A DNA stretch of 64,000 bases from Dyella choica (GCF_003977665.1 NZ_RYYV01000007.1:124001-188000); one strand, 5' to 3'; positions 26,067 to 34,795 are shown, counted from the first letter of the stretch. A program made the numbers and translations. The notes: generated from the sequence alone by a model not told the origin.

Positions 26067-27356
26067 ATGACTATACCGCACCGCCGGCCGTTCGGCCAAA
26101 AGTACGCTTTCGTGGTGATCGCCGTGGTGTTCCTGGCCCTGCTGGCTTCGGCCGGCATGCGCTCGACCCCCGGCGTTCTGATGCTGCCGCTGGGCCGCGC
26201 CTTCGGCTGGAGTCGGGACGACATTTCCTCCGCGGCCGCCGTTGGCATCCTGCTTTACGGCCTGATGGGCCCGTTCGCCGCCGCGCTGATGCAGCGCTTC
26301 GGGATCAAGCGGGTGCTGCTCATTGCATTGGCGGTGATGGCGCTGGCGGCGGCCTCCAGCGCCTTCATGACACGCCCCTGGCATCTGCTGCTGACCTGGG
26401 GCGTGCTATCGGGCGCCGGCACTGGCTGCGTGGCGGTGGTGCTGGGTGCCACCGTGGTGTCTCGCTGGTTCAGCACACACCGTGGCCTGATGATGGGCTT
26501 GCTTACCGCCAGCACGGCCACCGGCACCCTGATCTTCCTGCCCGGCCTGGCCGCCATCGCCGAATACGCCGGCTGGCGGCCGGTGGTGCTGACCATCGCC
26601 GCGGTTTGCGCGCTTTTGCTGCCGCTGGTGCTGTGGCTGATGCCGGAACGTCCTGCCGACATCGGCCTGACCCGCTACGGCGCCGCGCCGGATGAACGGA
26701 TGGACGCCGGTGGTCCGACAGGAAACCTGTTCGTGCTGACGCTGGGCACCCTGCATCGCGCCAGCAAGCGCGGCGTGTTCTGGCTGTTGTTCGCCACCTT
26801 CTTCGTTTGCGGCTTCACCACCAACGGGCTGATCGGTACGCATTTCATTGCGCTATGCGGCGACCACGGCCTTCCGGAAGTGCGCGCTGCCGGCGTACTG
26901 GCGATGATGGGCATCTTCGATCTGTTTGGCACCACGGCGTCGGGCTGGCTGACCGACCGGTTCGACCCGCGCAAGCTGCTGTTTGCCTACTACGGGCTGC
27001 GCGGCCTTTCGCTGATGTACTTGCCCTACTCGGATTTCTCGCTCACCAGCCTGGCCGTGTTCGGCGTGTTCTATGGCCTGGACTGGATCGCCACGGTGCC
27101 GCCCACCTTGCGCCTTACGACCGACGCCTTCGGCGAGCGCGATGCCCCGGTGGTATTCGGCTGGGTCGTGGCCGGGCACCAGGTGGGTGCGGCAACGGCC
27201 GCCTTCATGGCGGGCGTGCTGAGGGTGCAATTGGGTAGCTATCTCACGCCCTTCGTGATTGCCGGTGCAGCCGGCGTGATCGCCGCATTCCTGGCTTTGC
27301 GCATTCAACGCCGCCTCGGTTCGGCGCCGCTGGAACTCGTGGGCGAAAACGGCTGA
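26067..27356 (+). CDS. Major facilitator superfamily transporter
   Basis: A 429-residue permease with 12 predicted TM segments in two halves. The loop 2-3 signature is weak (LMQRFGIKRVLL) and loop 8-9 carries GWLTDRFDPRKLL. The N-terminal stretch RSTPGVLMLPLGRAFGWSRDD is typical of the MFS group that includes oxalate/monocarboxylate carriers and many drug exporters. The divergent TetR gene and two operators suggest an inducible exporter or a carrier for the repressor's ligand. The substrate is unknown. Confidence 0.9.
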   Translation: MTIPHRRPFGQKYAFVVIAVVFLALLASAGMRSTPGVLMLPLGRAFGWSRDDISSAAAVGILLYGLMGPFAAALMQRFGIKRVLLIALAVMALAAASSAFMTRPWHLLLTWGVLSGAGTGCVAVVLGATVVSRWFSTHRGLMMGLLTASTATGTLIFLPGLAAIAEYAGWRPVVLTIAAVCALLLPLVLWLMPERPADIGLTRYGAAPDERMDAGGPTGNLFVLTLGTLHRASKRGVFWLLFATFFVCGFTTNGLIGTHFIALCGDHGLPEVRAAGVLAMMGIFDLFGTTASGWLTDRFDPRKLLFAYYGLRGLSLMYLPYSDFSLTSLAVFGVFYGLDWIATVPPTLRLTTDAFGERDAPVVFGWVVAGHQVGAATAAFMAGVLRVQLGSYLTPFVIAGAAGVIAAFLALRIQRRLGSAPLELVGENG

Positions 27357-27357
27357 C

Positions 27358-27834
27358 TCAGCGCTCCAGCTGGGTCAGCGGCAAGGACGCCGATCGCTTC
27401 ACGGTGCGTAATACGAAGCTGGAATTCACGTCCGCCACGCCGGAGGCGTTGAGCAGGCGATCGAGCAGGAAGCGCGAGAAATGCTGCAGGTCGGCGACAT
27501 AGATGTGCATGAGGTAGTCCATGTCGCCGGTGAGCGCGTAGCAGGCCACTACCTCGTCCCAGCCGTTCACCCGTTCTACGAAGCGCTCGATCACGTCGCT
27601 TTCGTGGCGGGTGAGCTGCACGCGCACGAACGCCTGCAGGCCCAGCCCTACCGCTTCCGGATCCACTTGCGCGCTATATCCGGCAAGCACGCCTTCGCTT
27701 TCCATCCGCTGCAGGCGGCGCAGACAGGCGGAAGGTGACAGATTGACCCGCTCCGCCAGGTCGGCGTTGGTAATACGTCCTTCGGCCTGCAACACGGCCA
27801 GCATGCGCAAGTCGGTACGATCCAGGTTCACCAT
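27358..27834 (-). CDS. Lrp/AsnC-family regulator next to phhA
   Basis: 158 residues from MVNLDRTDLRMLAVLQAEGR. The N-terminal helix-turn-helix (ITNADLAERVNLSPSACLRRLQRME) is followed by the RAM/AsnC ligand domain (about 70-150; VVACYALTGDMDYLMHIYV). The gene is divergent from phenylalanine 4-monooxygenase, with an Lrp-type dyad between. In this lineage such a pair usually means amino-acid-responsive control of phenylalanine/tyrosine catabolism; phenylalanine as ligand is an inference. Its 3' end lies 1 bp from the stop of the convergent MFS gene. Confidence 0.92.
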   Translation of the reverse strand: MVNLDRTDLRMLAVLQAEGRITNADLAERVNLSPSACLRRLQRMESEGVLAGYSAQVDPEAVGLGLQAFVRVQLTRHESDVIERFVERVNGWDEVVACYALTGDMDYLMHIYVADLQHFSRFLLDRLLNASGVADVNSSFVLRTVKRSASLPLTQLER

Positions 27835-27851
27835 GCACGATACCTTCATTT

Positions 27852-27876
27852 AATAATCACATTACGCATGATTATT
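27852..27876. promoter_or_regulatory. Lrp-like dyad between the AsnC-type regulator and phhA
   Basis: Arms AATAATCA and TGATTATT are perfect inverses 9 bp apart, in an A/T-rich block 18 bp upstream of the regulator start. Form and place suit an autoregulatory Lrp/AsnC site. Confidence 0.7.
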
Positions 27877-27972
27877 GCGCCAGGGGCGCCAAGGTGCACA
27901 ACAAAACAAAAAAAATGCACGAACCGGGACGTATTCTATTGATCAACCCGCAAGCTTTTTTCGGAGCTACCC

Positions 27973-28869
27973 ATGGAAACCTCCCGCAACCCGCGCCGCG
28001 TCGAGCACCAGCAAACCGATCGCGGCTACGTTCCGGTCTACGCCACTGGCGTGGTGGAGCAGCCTTGGTCCAGCTACACCCGCACCGACCATGAGGTGTG
28101 GGACACGCTGTACCGGCGCCAGCGCGAGTTGCTGCCTGGCCGCGCTTGCCGCGAATTCCTGGACGGCCTGGAGCGCTTCGGCATGGGCGAGGGCGGCATT
28201 CCCAAGTTTGCCGAGCTCAACCAGGTGCTGGGCAAGGCCACCGGCTGGGAGCTGGTGGCGGTGGAGGGCCTGCTGCCGGACGAAGTGTTCTTCGACCATC
28301 TCGCCAACCGCCGTTTCCCGGTGAGCTGGTGGATACGCAAGCCCGAACAGCTGGACTACCTGAGCGAGCCGGATCTGTTCCATGACCTGTTCGGCCACGT
28401 GCCGCTACTGCTCAACCCGGTTTTCGCCGACTACATGCAGGCCTATGGCCGCGGTGGCATGAAGGCGTTCGGCATCGGCCCCGAGGCGCTGATGAACCTG
28501 ACGCGGCTGTACTGGTATACGGTGGAATTCGGCCTTATCAACACCGATGAAGGCATGCGCATCTACGGAGCTGGCATCGTCAGTTCCAAGGGCGAATCCA
28601 TTTACTGCCTGGATGCGCCGGCGCCGAACCGCATCGGCTTCGGCCTGGAGCGCGTGATGAACACGCGCTACCGCATCGACACCTACCAGCAGACCTATTT
28701 CGTGATCGACAGTTTCGAGCAGCTGTTCGAGACGACGCGGCCGGATTTCACCCCGATCTACGCCAAGCTGAAGCAGCACACCGCGCATGCGGCTGCTGAT
28801 GTGCTGGGTAGTGATCGGGTGTTCAATCGTGGCACGCGCGAAGGGTTTGCGACCGACGCCGACACCTAG
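27973..28869 (+). CDS. phhA: Phenylalanine 4-monooxygenase
   Basis: A 298-residue pterin- and iron-dependent enzyme converting phenylalanine to tyrosine. The iron-binding HDLFGHVPLL is intact (the His-X3-His pair), as is the downstream Glu region (GLINTDEGMRIYGAGIVSS). The length fits bacterial single-domain enzymes; there is no N-terminal ACT domain. The divergent Lrp/AsnC regulator likely controls it. The pterin recycling dehydratase (PhhB) is not next to it. A repeat follows the stop. Confidence 0.96.
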   Translation: METSRNPRRVEHQQTDRGYVPVYATGVVEQPWSSYTRTDHEVWDTLYRRQRELLPGRACREFLDGLERFGMGEGGIPKFAELNQVLGKATGWELVAVEGLLPDEVFFDHLANRRFPVSWWIRKPEQLDYLSEPDLFHDLFGHVPLLLNPVFADYMQAYGRGGMKAFGIGPEALMNLTRLYWYTVEFGLINTDEGMRIYGAGIVSSKGESIYCLDAPAPNRIGFGLERVMNTRYRIDTYQQTYFVIDSFEQLFETTRPDFTPIYAKLKQHTAHAAADVLGSDRVFNRGTREGFATDADT

Positions 28870-28883
28870 GCACGCTGGTGAGA

Positions 28884-28996
28884 GCCGTCATTCCCACGCA
28901 AACGGAGGCGCATTCACAACAGCGAATGGTGGTCAACCCATTTTGCTCTGGATGCGCCTTTGACCATGGATTCCCGCTTGCGCGGGAATGACGGCC
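28884..28996. repeat. Palindromic repeat family D, copy 1
   Basis: It opens with GCCGTCATTCCCACGCAAAC and closes with CGCTTGCGCGGGAATGACGG, a good inverse. The core holds a second inverted pair (GGCGCATTCA... / ...TGGATGCGCC). Related copies at 45102-45480. Confidence 0.75.
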
Positions 28997-29031
28997 ATCA
29001 GGTGACGGCTGGTATCACCGTCCGTGCGCAT

Positions 29032-29718
29032 TCAACCGCGCTTCAGCTCGTTTACCTCGAACACCTTCGCGATGCGTTCGCCATCCCAGCGATAGGTCAG
29101 GTGTTGCGCCTGCACACAGGGCGCGACGGCATCGGGATGGAACGCCGCCAGGCATTCACCGCCGCGATGGCGCACGCTGTCGTACACGATACCGTTTGAG
29201 CCCGTTTCGCGCAGCTTGCGCGCCAGCTTGACGCTATCGGCATAACTGTCCGGATCGTGCGCTTGCATCCAGCCGCCGCGAATATCGTGCAGCTTGCAGT
29301 CGACGCTGGTGCGATAGCAGCGCATCTCGATGTCGCAGGCCGGTTCCGCCGTGGCCGCCAGAAAGCGCTCACGGTGGTAGACCGTTTCTTCCACTGCGGT
29401 GATCACGTTGCGAGCCGCGTAGAACACACCCCAGGTACCGTCGGAAAAGCGGCTGCCTTCCGGATTGAGATGGGTGAAGGCGGCCATCACCGGGGTCGAA
29501 CCCGGTCCGCTGATGCGGTGCTCTTTGGGCACCAGGCGCAACGCATCGGCCTCTTCGCGCAGGCGCGGATTGGTCATCGCTTCGATCGCAAAAATGGCGT
29601 CCAGGTCGGCCGGATTGGCAATGCGATCGAACAGCCCGGCCGGCGGAAAGCGGCTCGGCACGATGCGATAGGCATGGGTCCAGCGGATGCGGCGGGTAGG
29701 GGGCGTGTCGATAGACAT
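29032..29718 (-). CDS. RES-domain toxin (NAD+-degrading type)
   Basis: 228 residues from MSIDTPPTRRIRWTHAYRI. The family's three named residues are in place: Arg18 (AYRIVPSRF), Glu at 110/111 (AVEETVYH) and Ser181 (YDSVRH). Characterised RES toxins (MbcT type, Pseudomonas Res) deplete NAD+ by phosphorolysis or hydrolysis and are held in check by an Xre/MbcA/ParS antitoxin. That antitoxin gene lies upstream on the same strand, but instead of being adjacent it is 427 bp away, across a 333-bp inverted-repeat element. The element's end carries AGAGGG just upstream of this start and may provide its ribosome-binding site. Confidence 0.9.
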   Translation of the reverse strand: MSIDTPPTRRIRWTHAYRIVPSRFPPAGLFDRIANPADLDAIFAIEAMTNPRLREEADALRLVPKEHRISGPGSTPVMAAFTHLNPEGSRFSDGTWGVFYAARNVITAVEETVYHRERFLAATAEPACDIEMRCYRTSVDCKLHDIRGGWMQAHDPDSYADSVKLARKLRETGSNGIVYDSVRHRGGECLAAFHPDAVAPCVQAQHLTYRWDGERIAKVFEVNELKRG

Positions 29719-29720
29719 GG

Positions 29721-30053
29721 TAAGGACCCTCTGATCTATTCCTACGTGCCCGGCATGACGTCCAGAAAGCCCGCAGGGTGTGTCGCGTGGCACAGGGCAG
29801 ACTGGCCGTCTGGTCAAGCCGCGGGGCACAGCCTGCGGGCCTTCTGGACGTCACCCCGTCATAGAAATTCAAAACGTTTGGGCCGCACTGTTTGCGCGCC
29901 TCGCTTCGCCCCGCCGTCTAGACATACTCCCTGCCTTCCTCGCTCCTCAAACCAGGCACGTCCCTGTGCCTTCCCCGCGTGCGCCGACGGGGCGAAGCGA
30001 GGCGCGCATACAGTGTGGTGACGGGTACGTAGGAATAGATCAGAGGGTCCTTA
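29721..30053. mobile_element. 333-bp nested inverted-repeat element between toxin and antitoxin genes
   Basis: The ends are 32-bp inverted repeats with one mismatch: TAAGGACCCTCTGATCTATT at the left and AATAGATCAGAGGGTCCTTA at the right. Inside lie a second pair (GACGTCCAGAAAGCCCGCAG, 29757-29777, against 29832-29852) and a third (GCGCGCCTCGCTTCGCCCCG against CGGGGCGAAGCGAGGCGCGC). No credible ORF is present. The structure is that of a non-autonomous MITE-like insertion; no transposase or target-site duplication was identified. Confidence 0.75.
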
Positions 30054-30145
30054 AGTCCGCGGCGGCACATCACCGCATCGTTGGTCCGTTCCTGTTCGAT
30101 GGGGAATGGTGCCGTAGGGGCTTCTCGCCGCCTGCGACGGGATAC

Positions 30146-30541
30146 TTACCAGCCGCGCTGCGCGTCCAGGTATTGCCGTACTACGTACAGGTCGCTCACG
30201 TTGCCTGAAAGCATGCGATCGAGTGCCGACTGCCCGCCGAACAGCGGCGAGCGATTGGGTTTGTGCAACCAGGCATCGGCCTGCTCGACATTGGGAAACA
30301 GGATCTGCAGCGCCTTGTAGATGCCAAGCAGATAGCTGATGCGCTCCAGCGTGTCTCGTCCCAGTGTGCCGTCCTGGTGACGTTTCCACTTGTAGAAGGT
30401 GGATTCGGGCGGCTCGCCGAGCAGCCTGCGCTGTTCAGCGATGCGCAGGTGCCAGCGCTCGGCCATATTGAAGAAAGCTCGCAAAGCGGGGCCGTTCAGT
30501 TCTTCGGCGGGGGCCGGCCGGGTCAAGGCATGGGCTGTCAT
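30146..30541 (-). CDS. Xre/MbcA/ParS-family antitoxin (partner of the RES toxin)
   Basis: 131 residues from MTAHALTRPAPAEELNGPAL; an upstream in-frame extension is ignored. The helical DNA-binding region (about 15-75: RAFFNMAERWHLRIAEQRRLLG, ESTFYKWKRHQDG) leads to the C-terminal toxin-binding domain, with the signature LHKPNRSPLFGGQSALDRML. Such antitoxins bind and block RES toxins and autorepress the operon. A CCAATA/TATTGG dyad lies just upstream. It precedes the toxin gene in transcription order, as usual, but is separated from it by a 333-bp insertion. Confidence 0.88.
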   Translation of the reverse strand: MTAHALTRPAPAEELNGPALRAFFNMAERWHLRIAEQRRLLGEPPESTFYKWKRHQDGTLGRDTLERISYLLGIYKALQILFPNVEQADAWLHKPNRSPLFGGQSALDRMLSGNVSDLYVVRQYLDAQRGW

Positions 30542-30552
30542 GACGAACTCTC

Positions 30553-30585
30553 CCAATAGAGCTTGAGCCAATACTACTTTATTGG
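30553..30585. promoter_or_regulatory. CCAATA half-site cluster upstream of the Xre antitoxin
   Basis: CCAATA occurs at 30553-30558 and 30568-30573, and TATTGG at 30580-30585; the last two form a perfect dyad with a 6-bp spacer. At 12-44 bp from the antitoxin start it is a likely autoregulatory operator. Confidence 0.55.
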
Positions 30586-30665
30586 TGAAGTTTTTGCCAA
30601 GACCGGGGCGAAGCCAGATCCGGGCCGAGCACATGGCCCATTCCCTCGCCTCCGCCCGATACGGA

Positions 30666-32456
30666 TCAAGGCCCGTCGTTATTGGGTTTGGAATCAGGTC
30701 CCGCCGCGCCATAACTGGGTTCACGCCCTCCCTCCGCGATGAACCGGTCGATTCGTTGCTCCAGCAGCGGCAGTGGTACGGAACCTACCGCGAGCACCGT
30801 GTCATGGAAGGCGCGCAGGTCGAATTTTGGTCCGAGCGCCTGCTCGGCTTTCGCGCGCAGCTCCAGCATCTTCAGGTAGCCCAACTCGTACGACAGCGCC
30901 TGCCCCGGCCAGCTGATGTAACGATCGACCTCATTGGCGATTTCGCGATCGGACAGAGCGGTGTTCCCGGTCATGAAGTCGATTGCCTGCTGACGCGACC
31001 AGCCGAGGTGATGGATGCCGGTATCGACCACCAGGCGGCAAGCACGCCACATCTGGTAGGTGAGGTAGCCGAAGCGCTGGTAGGGCGTCTTGTAGATGCC
31101 CATCTCATTGCCGAGGTATTCCGAGTACAGCGCCCAGCCCTCGCCGTAGGCGGAAATGTAGCTGTTGCGGCGGAAGGCCGGCTGGTCGCGCTGCTCTGCG
31201 GCCAGCTCCAGTTGCAGGGCGTGGCCGGGATAGGACTCGTGCAGGGTCAGCGCGGGCATGTTGAAGAGCGGGCGAGCGGGCAAGTCGTAGGTGTTGACCA
31301 GGTAAACGTCCGGGCCGCCGCGGCCGGAGGTGTAGTACGGCGCGATGGCATCCGGCACCGGTTCGATGGTGAAGCGCGCACGCGGCAGGTGACCGAAGAA
31401 CTTGCCGAGGCGGCCGTCCACTTCCTTCGCCACCCACGCGGTCTGGTCGAGCAGTTCCTGCGCGGTCTTGGCGTAGAACTGCGGATCGCTGCGCAGGAAA
31501 TGCAGGAACTCGGCGAAGCTGCCCTTGAAGCCGGTTTCATGCATCGCATCGAGCATCTGTGCGTGGATTTTCTCCACCTGCTCCAGCCCGATCCGGTGGA
31601 TGGCGTCGGGATCGAGATCGAGCGTGGTGTATTCGCGGATCTGCTGGCGGTAGTAGTCCTTGCCGTCCGGCAGCGCTTCCGCAGCCAGCGTGGTGCGCGC
31701 TTGCGGCACGTATTCGCCGCGGAAGAACGCGAGCAGTCTGCCGTAGGCGGGAATCACGTCGCGGCTGATCTTCGCGCGCGCATCGGCCTGGATGGCCGCG
31801 GCCGTTACCGCCGGAATGCTAGATGGCATGTGCCGCAGCGGTTCATAGAACGAGGATTGCGTGGGGTCCTTCATTTCCGCGACGGCGGCGATGGAGACAT
31901 CGCGCCCTGCCAGCACCGCCTGCGGCACGCTGAAACCGCGCTTGAGACCCCCGCGCATGTTGGCGATTTCCTGGTCGAAATACACGCCCACCTGGCCCAG
32001 GCGATCCACATAGCGCCGGTAGTCCGATTCGTTGTGCAGAGAGTCGCTGCCGAGATCATTGTCCAGCTCGCTCCAGAACGCCGAATCACTGTTGAACGGC
32101 ATCTGCCATTGCTTGAACTGCTGGTCGGCGATGAAATTGCGGATCTGCTCGTGGTAGATCGCGTAGTTCACCTGCTCGGCGGCCGAAAGTTGCTTCGGAT
32201 CGATCGCGTCCAGCTGGCCCATCACCTTGCGCCAGTCATCCAGCCGTTCCTGCTGGCGCTTGGCATCGACCTGATCGAGGCGGCCATTGTTCGGCTGGGC
32301 TTCGCCCGAGGCGCTGACGCCGGCCTGCCCGGTACGCCAGGCCCATTCTTTTTCGTAAAGCTGCTTGAAGCGCGTATCCGCACTTTGCAGCGCGAGGGTC
32401 GGCATGGTCAGCAGCATGCCTGCGGCCAGGCAGCCGATCCGAGTGGCGTTTTTCAC
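30666..32456 (-). CDS. DUF885-family secreted putative metallopeptidase
   Basis: 596 residues with a signal peptide (MKNATRIGCLAAGMLLTMPTLA). The DUF885 domain fills the chain. Its putative zinc motif is LTLHESYPGHALQLELA near 400-415, with a further conserved Glu in RNSYISAYGEGWALYSEYLG. Family members are believed to be carboxypeptidase- or dipeptidyl-peptidase-like enzymes acting in the periplasm, but few have been studied. The start overlaps the stop of the SulP gene by 4 bp; a peptidase coupled to an anion transporter is unusual and the functional link is unknown. Confidence 0.9.
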   Translation of the reverse strand: MKNATRIGCLAAGMLLTMPTLALQSADTRFKQLYEKEWAWRTGQAGVSASGEAQPNNGRLDQVDAKRQQERLDDWRKVMGQLDAIDPKQLSAAEQVNYAIYHEQIRNFIADQQFKQWQMPFNSDSAFWSELDNDLGSDSLHNESDYRRYVDRLGQVGVYFDQEIANMRGGLKRGFSVPQAVLAGRDVSIAAVAEMKDPTQSSFYEPLRHMPSSIPAVTAAAIQADARAKISRDVIPAYGRLLAFFRGEYVPQARTTLAAEALPDGKDYYRQQIREYTTLDLDPDAIHRIGLEQVEKIHAQMLDAMHETGFKGSFAEFLHFLRSDPQFYAKTAQELLDQTAWVAKEVDGRLGKFFGHLPRARFTIEPVPDAIAPYYTSGRGGPDVYLVNTYDLPARPLFNMPALTLHESYPGHALQLELAAEQRDQPAFRRNSYISAYGEGWALYSEYLGNEMGIYKTPYQRFGYLTYQMWRACRLVVDTGIHHLGWSRQQAIDFMTGNTALSDREIANEVDRYISWPGQALSYELGYLKMLELRAKAEQALGPKFDLRAFHDTVLAVGSVPLPLLEQRIDRFIAEGGREPSYGAAGPDSKPNNDGP

Positions 32457-34102
32457 TTGGCTTGTTTTCCCGTTGAGGACGTCGCGGCGATGGATGCCGA
32501 CACGGCATCTTCCACGCTCCAGCTATCCAATGCCTGTGACGAAAGCTGGGGCAATGCCGCACGCAGCAGCAACGCGCGTGTTTCATCCTTCAGGCGCGCC
32601 ATGCGCAGACCTATCCCGCGCGTCTGCAGCCAGGCGGCGAAATCGCCAAGCGATTCCAGCGCGGTGCTGTCCAGATCGGGCGATGCCTCCAGGCTCAATA
32701 CCAGCTGTTTCACGCCGGCATGCCCCTCCACCTGCTGGCGCGCCAGCGTCATCACCGATTCGGCATTGGCGAAGAACAAGGGCTCTTCCGGGCGCAGGAT
32801 CAGCATGCCCGGTGGCGGTACCGCATCTGGGTGCTGCGCGATGTCCACGAAGTCGTGGCCGCCGGCAAGGCGGCCGAGCACGCTCACGCGTGCCGTGGCG
32901 AGCTGGCGCAGCAGCAGGATCAGGCTGAAAGCGATCGCAAACAGCAGCCCGTTGAGAATGCCCATCGACAGCACCGCCACGACCGCGGCGAGCGCGAGCA
33001 GGCGATCGCGCCGCCATTGCAGATAAGGACGAAATACCGATAGGCGCCACGACTTGCTTACCGCATGGATCACGATCGCGGCCAGTACGGCCAGCGGAAT
33101 GCGTTCGATCCAGCGCAGCAGCAGCAAAACCATCAGCAGTACGGTGGCTGCTGCGATCAAGCCAGCCAGCCGCGACTGCGCGCCCCCGGCCTCGTTGGCG
33201 GAGGTGGCGGAATAGCCGGCGCCGACCGGCATGCCCTGGCACAGTCCGCTGAGCACATTGGCCACCCCAAGCACCAGCAGGTCGCGATTGGGCGCCACCG
33301 GATCGTTGTGCTTCAAGGCGAAACCGCGGATCGAACTGTACGACTCGGCATACAGGATCAGCAGCAACGCTGCAGCCAGTTCCACACTCGGCAGCCATTG
33401 ACCACTGGCCGGCCAGACCGGCATGCCGATGCTCAGCTGCAGTTTGATGGCGCCGGTGAGCGGCACGCCATGCGCTGCCAGCCAATCGGAGGCAGCCACG
33501 CCCAGGGCGATCACCAGCAGGCTGCCCGGCAAACGGCGCAAACGCTCGCAGGCATACAACACCGCCAGCGCGAGCACACCGGTAAGCAGCGTCATGGCAT
33601 GCACCTGTCCTGATGTGCGCACCAGGTTCGCCACCAGCAGCGGCACGAAGTCGCCATGCAGATCCGGCCAGCCGCCCAGATGCGGCAGCTGCTTGAGCGC
33701 GATCACGATCGCCAGCCCGAAGGTATAGCCACGCAGCACAGGGCGTGCGATCAGATGCGACAACCCGCCGAGACGAGCCGTACCGGCGACAAGAAAGCAG
33801 ATGCCGCCCAACAGCACGAGGGCAGCGGCTACGGCCGTGCGATTCGCCCCGCCGCCGGCCAACAGCAGCGTGCCCGCTGCCAGCACTGCCGCGGATGACG
33901 AAGTGGAAGAAACGATCGCGTATCGGCTGGTACCCAATAGCCCGTAACAGATCAGCCCGACGAACAGAGCCACCACGCCGGCCTGCGGCGGCATGCCGGC
34001 GATGCCCGAATACGCGACCGCCTCGGGCAGCAGCAGGCCGGCTATCCCCAGACCCGCCAGCACGTCGGCAATACGTGCCGGCGGGACGGCCGTACCGCTC
34101 AT
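32453..34102 (-). CDS. SulP-family anion transporter with STAS domain
   Basis: A 549-residue permease. The core has the SulP pattern of about 12-14 TM segments with the signature LLLPEAVAYSGIAGMPPQAGVVA near the N-terminus and a later GMPVGAGYSATSANEAGGAQ stretch. The C-terminal STAS domain (about 415-535; VLSLEASPDLDSTALESLGDF) is typical of sulfate/bicarbonate carriers. Substrates vary: sulfate, bicarbonate or C4-dicarboxylates. It overlaps the ParB-like gene upstream and the DUF885 gene downstream by 4 bp each. No sulfate-assimilation gene is near, so bicarbonate or another anion is possible. Confidence 0.93.
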   Translation of the reverse strand: MSGTAVPPARIADVLAGLGIAGLLLPEAVAYSGIAGMPPQAGVVALFVGLICYGLLGTSRYAIVSSTSSSAAVLAAGTLLLAGGGANRTAVAAALVLLGGICFLVAGTARLGGLSHLIARPVLRGYTFGLAIVIALKQLPHLGGWPDLHGDFVPLLVANLVRTSGQVHAMTLLTGVLALAVLYACERLRRLPGSLLVIALGVAASDWLAAHGVPLTGAIKLQLSIGMPVWPASGQWLPSVELAAALLLILYAESYSSIRGFALKHNDPVAPNRDLLVLGVANVLSGLCQGMPVGAGYSATSANEAGGAQSRLAGLIAAATVLLMVLLLLRWIERIPLAVLAAIVIHAVSKSWRLSVFRPYLQWRRDRLLALAAVVAVLSMGILNGLLFAIAFSLILLLRQLATARVSVLGRLAGGHDFVDIAQHPDAVPPPGMLILRPEEPLFFANAESVMTLARQQVEGHAGVKQLVLSLEASPDLDSTALESLGDFAAWLQTRGIGLRMARLKDETRALLLRAALPQLSSQALDSWSVEDAVSASIAATSSTGKQAK

Positions 34103-34713
34103 TGGATTTGTCCGCTCCAGCCCGGCAGGTAGGCTGCTTCATGCGAATGCGCAAGCAGCAACGCGTCCTGCAATTGCTTGGGCGTAACGCGGTCGCCTTT
34201 TAGCTTGATGTTGCGCCGGTAGAAGTCCGCCCACAGGAATTCCGAATAGGGCGTGGCGTCCTTGGAGAAACCGCCGGTCTCGCGCACGCGCGCAGCCAGG
34301 GTGCGATAAGGATCGTCGACGAGGCCGGTCAGATTGCGCGGAATGGCGTCGTAGTCCTGCCGCTGGCCGAGCTCGTTGTAAGGATGCGCCCAACGGCTGA
34401 ATTCCATGGTGCGCCAGAACACGTCCGGCTCCAGCCAGGAAAAGTCGCGCTGGATCATCACCGGCACTTCGTTGACACCCTCCTCGCACAGCGCGAGTCC
34501 GAGGTGATGGTGATCGACGATGTAGACCTGGCGCTTCGGCCCGAGCACGCCAGGAAACCAGTGCGCGGCCAGCAGCTCTTTGCGCTTCTTCTTGCCTAGC
34601 TTTTCCCAGTCCGCACGCTTCTGAGCTACTTCCGCCTTGCCCACCGTCATCTGGGTGGGACGCAGCTTGGCCGGTGCAATCGACAACAGAGGATGACGCA
34701 CACCTGACGACAT
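34099..34713 (-). CDS. ParB-like nuclease family protein (ParBc_2)
   Basis: 204 residues from MSSGVRHPLLSIAPAKLRPT; the frame extends upstream, but this start fits the family N-terminus. The stretch QVYIVDHHHLGLALCEEGVNEVPVMIQRDFS resembles the ParB/sulfiredoxin fold core. The rest (about 95-204) is family-specific. ParBc_2 proteins are described as putative ParB-like nucleases; no activity is established to my knowledge. It is the first of three overlapping genes with SulP and DUF885. A partitioning role is unlikely in this context. Confidence 0.82.
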   Translation of the reverse strand: MSSGVRHPLLSIAPAKLRPTQMTVGKAEVAQKRADWEKLGKKKRKELLAAHWFPGVLGPKRQVYIVDHHHLGLALCEEGVNEVPVMIQRDFSWLEPDVFWRTMEFSRWAHPYNELGQRQDYDAIPRNLTGLVDDPYRTLAARVRETGGFSKDATPYSEFLWADFYRRNIKLKGDRVTPKQLQDALLLAHSHEAAYLPGWSGQIQ

Positions 34714-34795
34714 GGGACGACTCCTGCAATAACCCTGGTGGGCGCAGGGTAGCGTAAGCGGGGCCGGCAAGGGTGGGGCGAAACCCTGACGCGGC

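Noticed and set aside
29780-30208. Coding potential inside the 333-bp element
   Set aside because: ORFs on both strands are Arg/Pro-rich with no start signals and follow the inverted symmetry of the element.
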